A stretch of DNA of 6,754 nt, from positions 1 through 6,754 of the forward strand of contig CANQCM010000054.1 of the NCBI GenBank assembly GCA_947589625.1. Reading direction: 5' to 3'. The position numbers and the translations under genes were made by a program. This document shows, in pieces, positions 6,668-6,754 of the stretch. How positions within the stretch are numbered: position 1 is the first letter of the stretch; the number at the start of each line of letters is the position of its first letter. Below the pieces are notes generated by a model. It was not told the DNA's origin, ran no database searches, and saw nothing but the letters and a program-made list of their open reading frames with translations. The DNA comes from an uncultured Alphaproteobacteria bacterium. GTDB lineage: Bacteria; Pseudomonadota; Alphaproteobacteria; Rs-D84.

Positions 6668-6677
6668 AACGCCCGAT

Positions 6678-6754
6678 GCGCCCATGGCTCAACTGGATAG
6701 AGCAACAGATTTCTAATCTGTGGGTTGCAGGTTCGAGTCCTGCTGGGCGCACCA
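6678..6754 (+). tRNA. tRNA-Arg (anticodon UCU)
   Basis: A complete 77-nt cloverleaf reaches the window edge. The acceptor GCGCCCA (6678-6684) pairs with TGGGCGC (6744-6750). The D stem is GCTC/GAGC with loop AACTGGATA, and the anticodon stem is ACAGA/TCTGT around loop TTTCTAA. The variable loop is 5 nt, and the T arm is GCAGG, TTCGAGT, CCTGC. Anticodon TCT (6712-6714) reads AGA and, by wobble, AGG. The D-loop A20 and C35 of the anticodon are the classical Arg identity bases. The discriminator is A, followed by an encoded CCA. AGA and AGG are uncommon among the Arg codons of the genes here, so this is probably a minor-codon tRNA. Confidence 0.97.

Overview
The window holds an almost complete efflux-pump operon of a Gram-negative bacterium, then a separate small membrane-protein gene, a terminator and a tRNA gene. 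All genes lie on the plus strand. The Gram-negative assignment rests on an inner-membrane adaptor plus a TolC-type outer-membrane channel with a signal peptide. Base composition is moderately AT-rich by eye, Arg codons are mostly CGN, and the tRNA encodes its own CCA. A proteobacterium, possibly a host-associated alphaproteobacterium, would fit, but the sequence does not settle the taxon.

Region 1 (about 24-5944) carries six genes: a HlyD-type periplasmic adaptor, two ABC ATPases, two ABC-2 permeases and an outer-membrane factor. Each gene overlaps the next by 4 or 8 nt, so the set looks translationally coupled. Order and motifs match the YbhG-YbhF-YbhS-YbhR drug/ion exporter family of Enterobacteria. 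There are two differences: the double-ATPase YbhF is split into two genes here, and a dedicated TolC-like channel is added at the end. Together the genes encode a tripartite pump: an ATPase heterodimer drives a permease heterodimer, the adaptor bridges the periplasm, and the channel opens through the outer membrane. The ATPases are asymmetric. The first has a good signature motif but no H-loop histidine. The second has the histidine but a degenerate signature and D-loop. This predicts one working and one degenerate ATP site.

Region 2 (5941-6629) is a DUF308/HdeD-like six-helix membrane protein. It has its own strong sigma70-type promoter, which overlaps the channel gene's stop codon, a good ribosome binding site and a rho-independent terminator.

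Region 3 (6639-6754) is a tRNA-Arg(UCU) gene with a promoter of the same hexamers and spacing (TTGAAA-N17-TAAAAT). The window ends on its CCA. No mobile element, CRISPR array or pseudogene is visible, and no intergenic stretch exceeds 100 bases.
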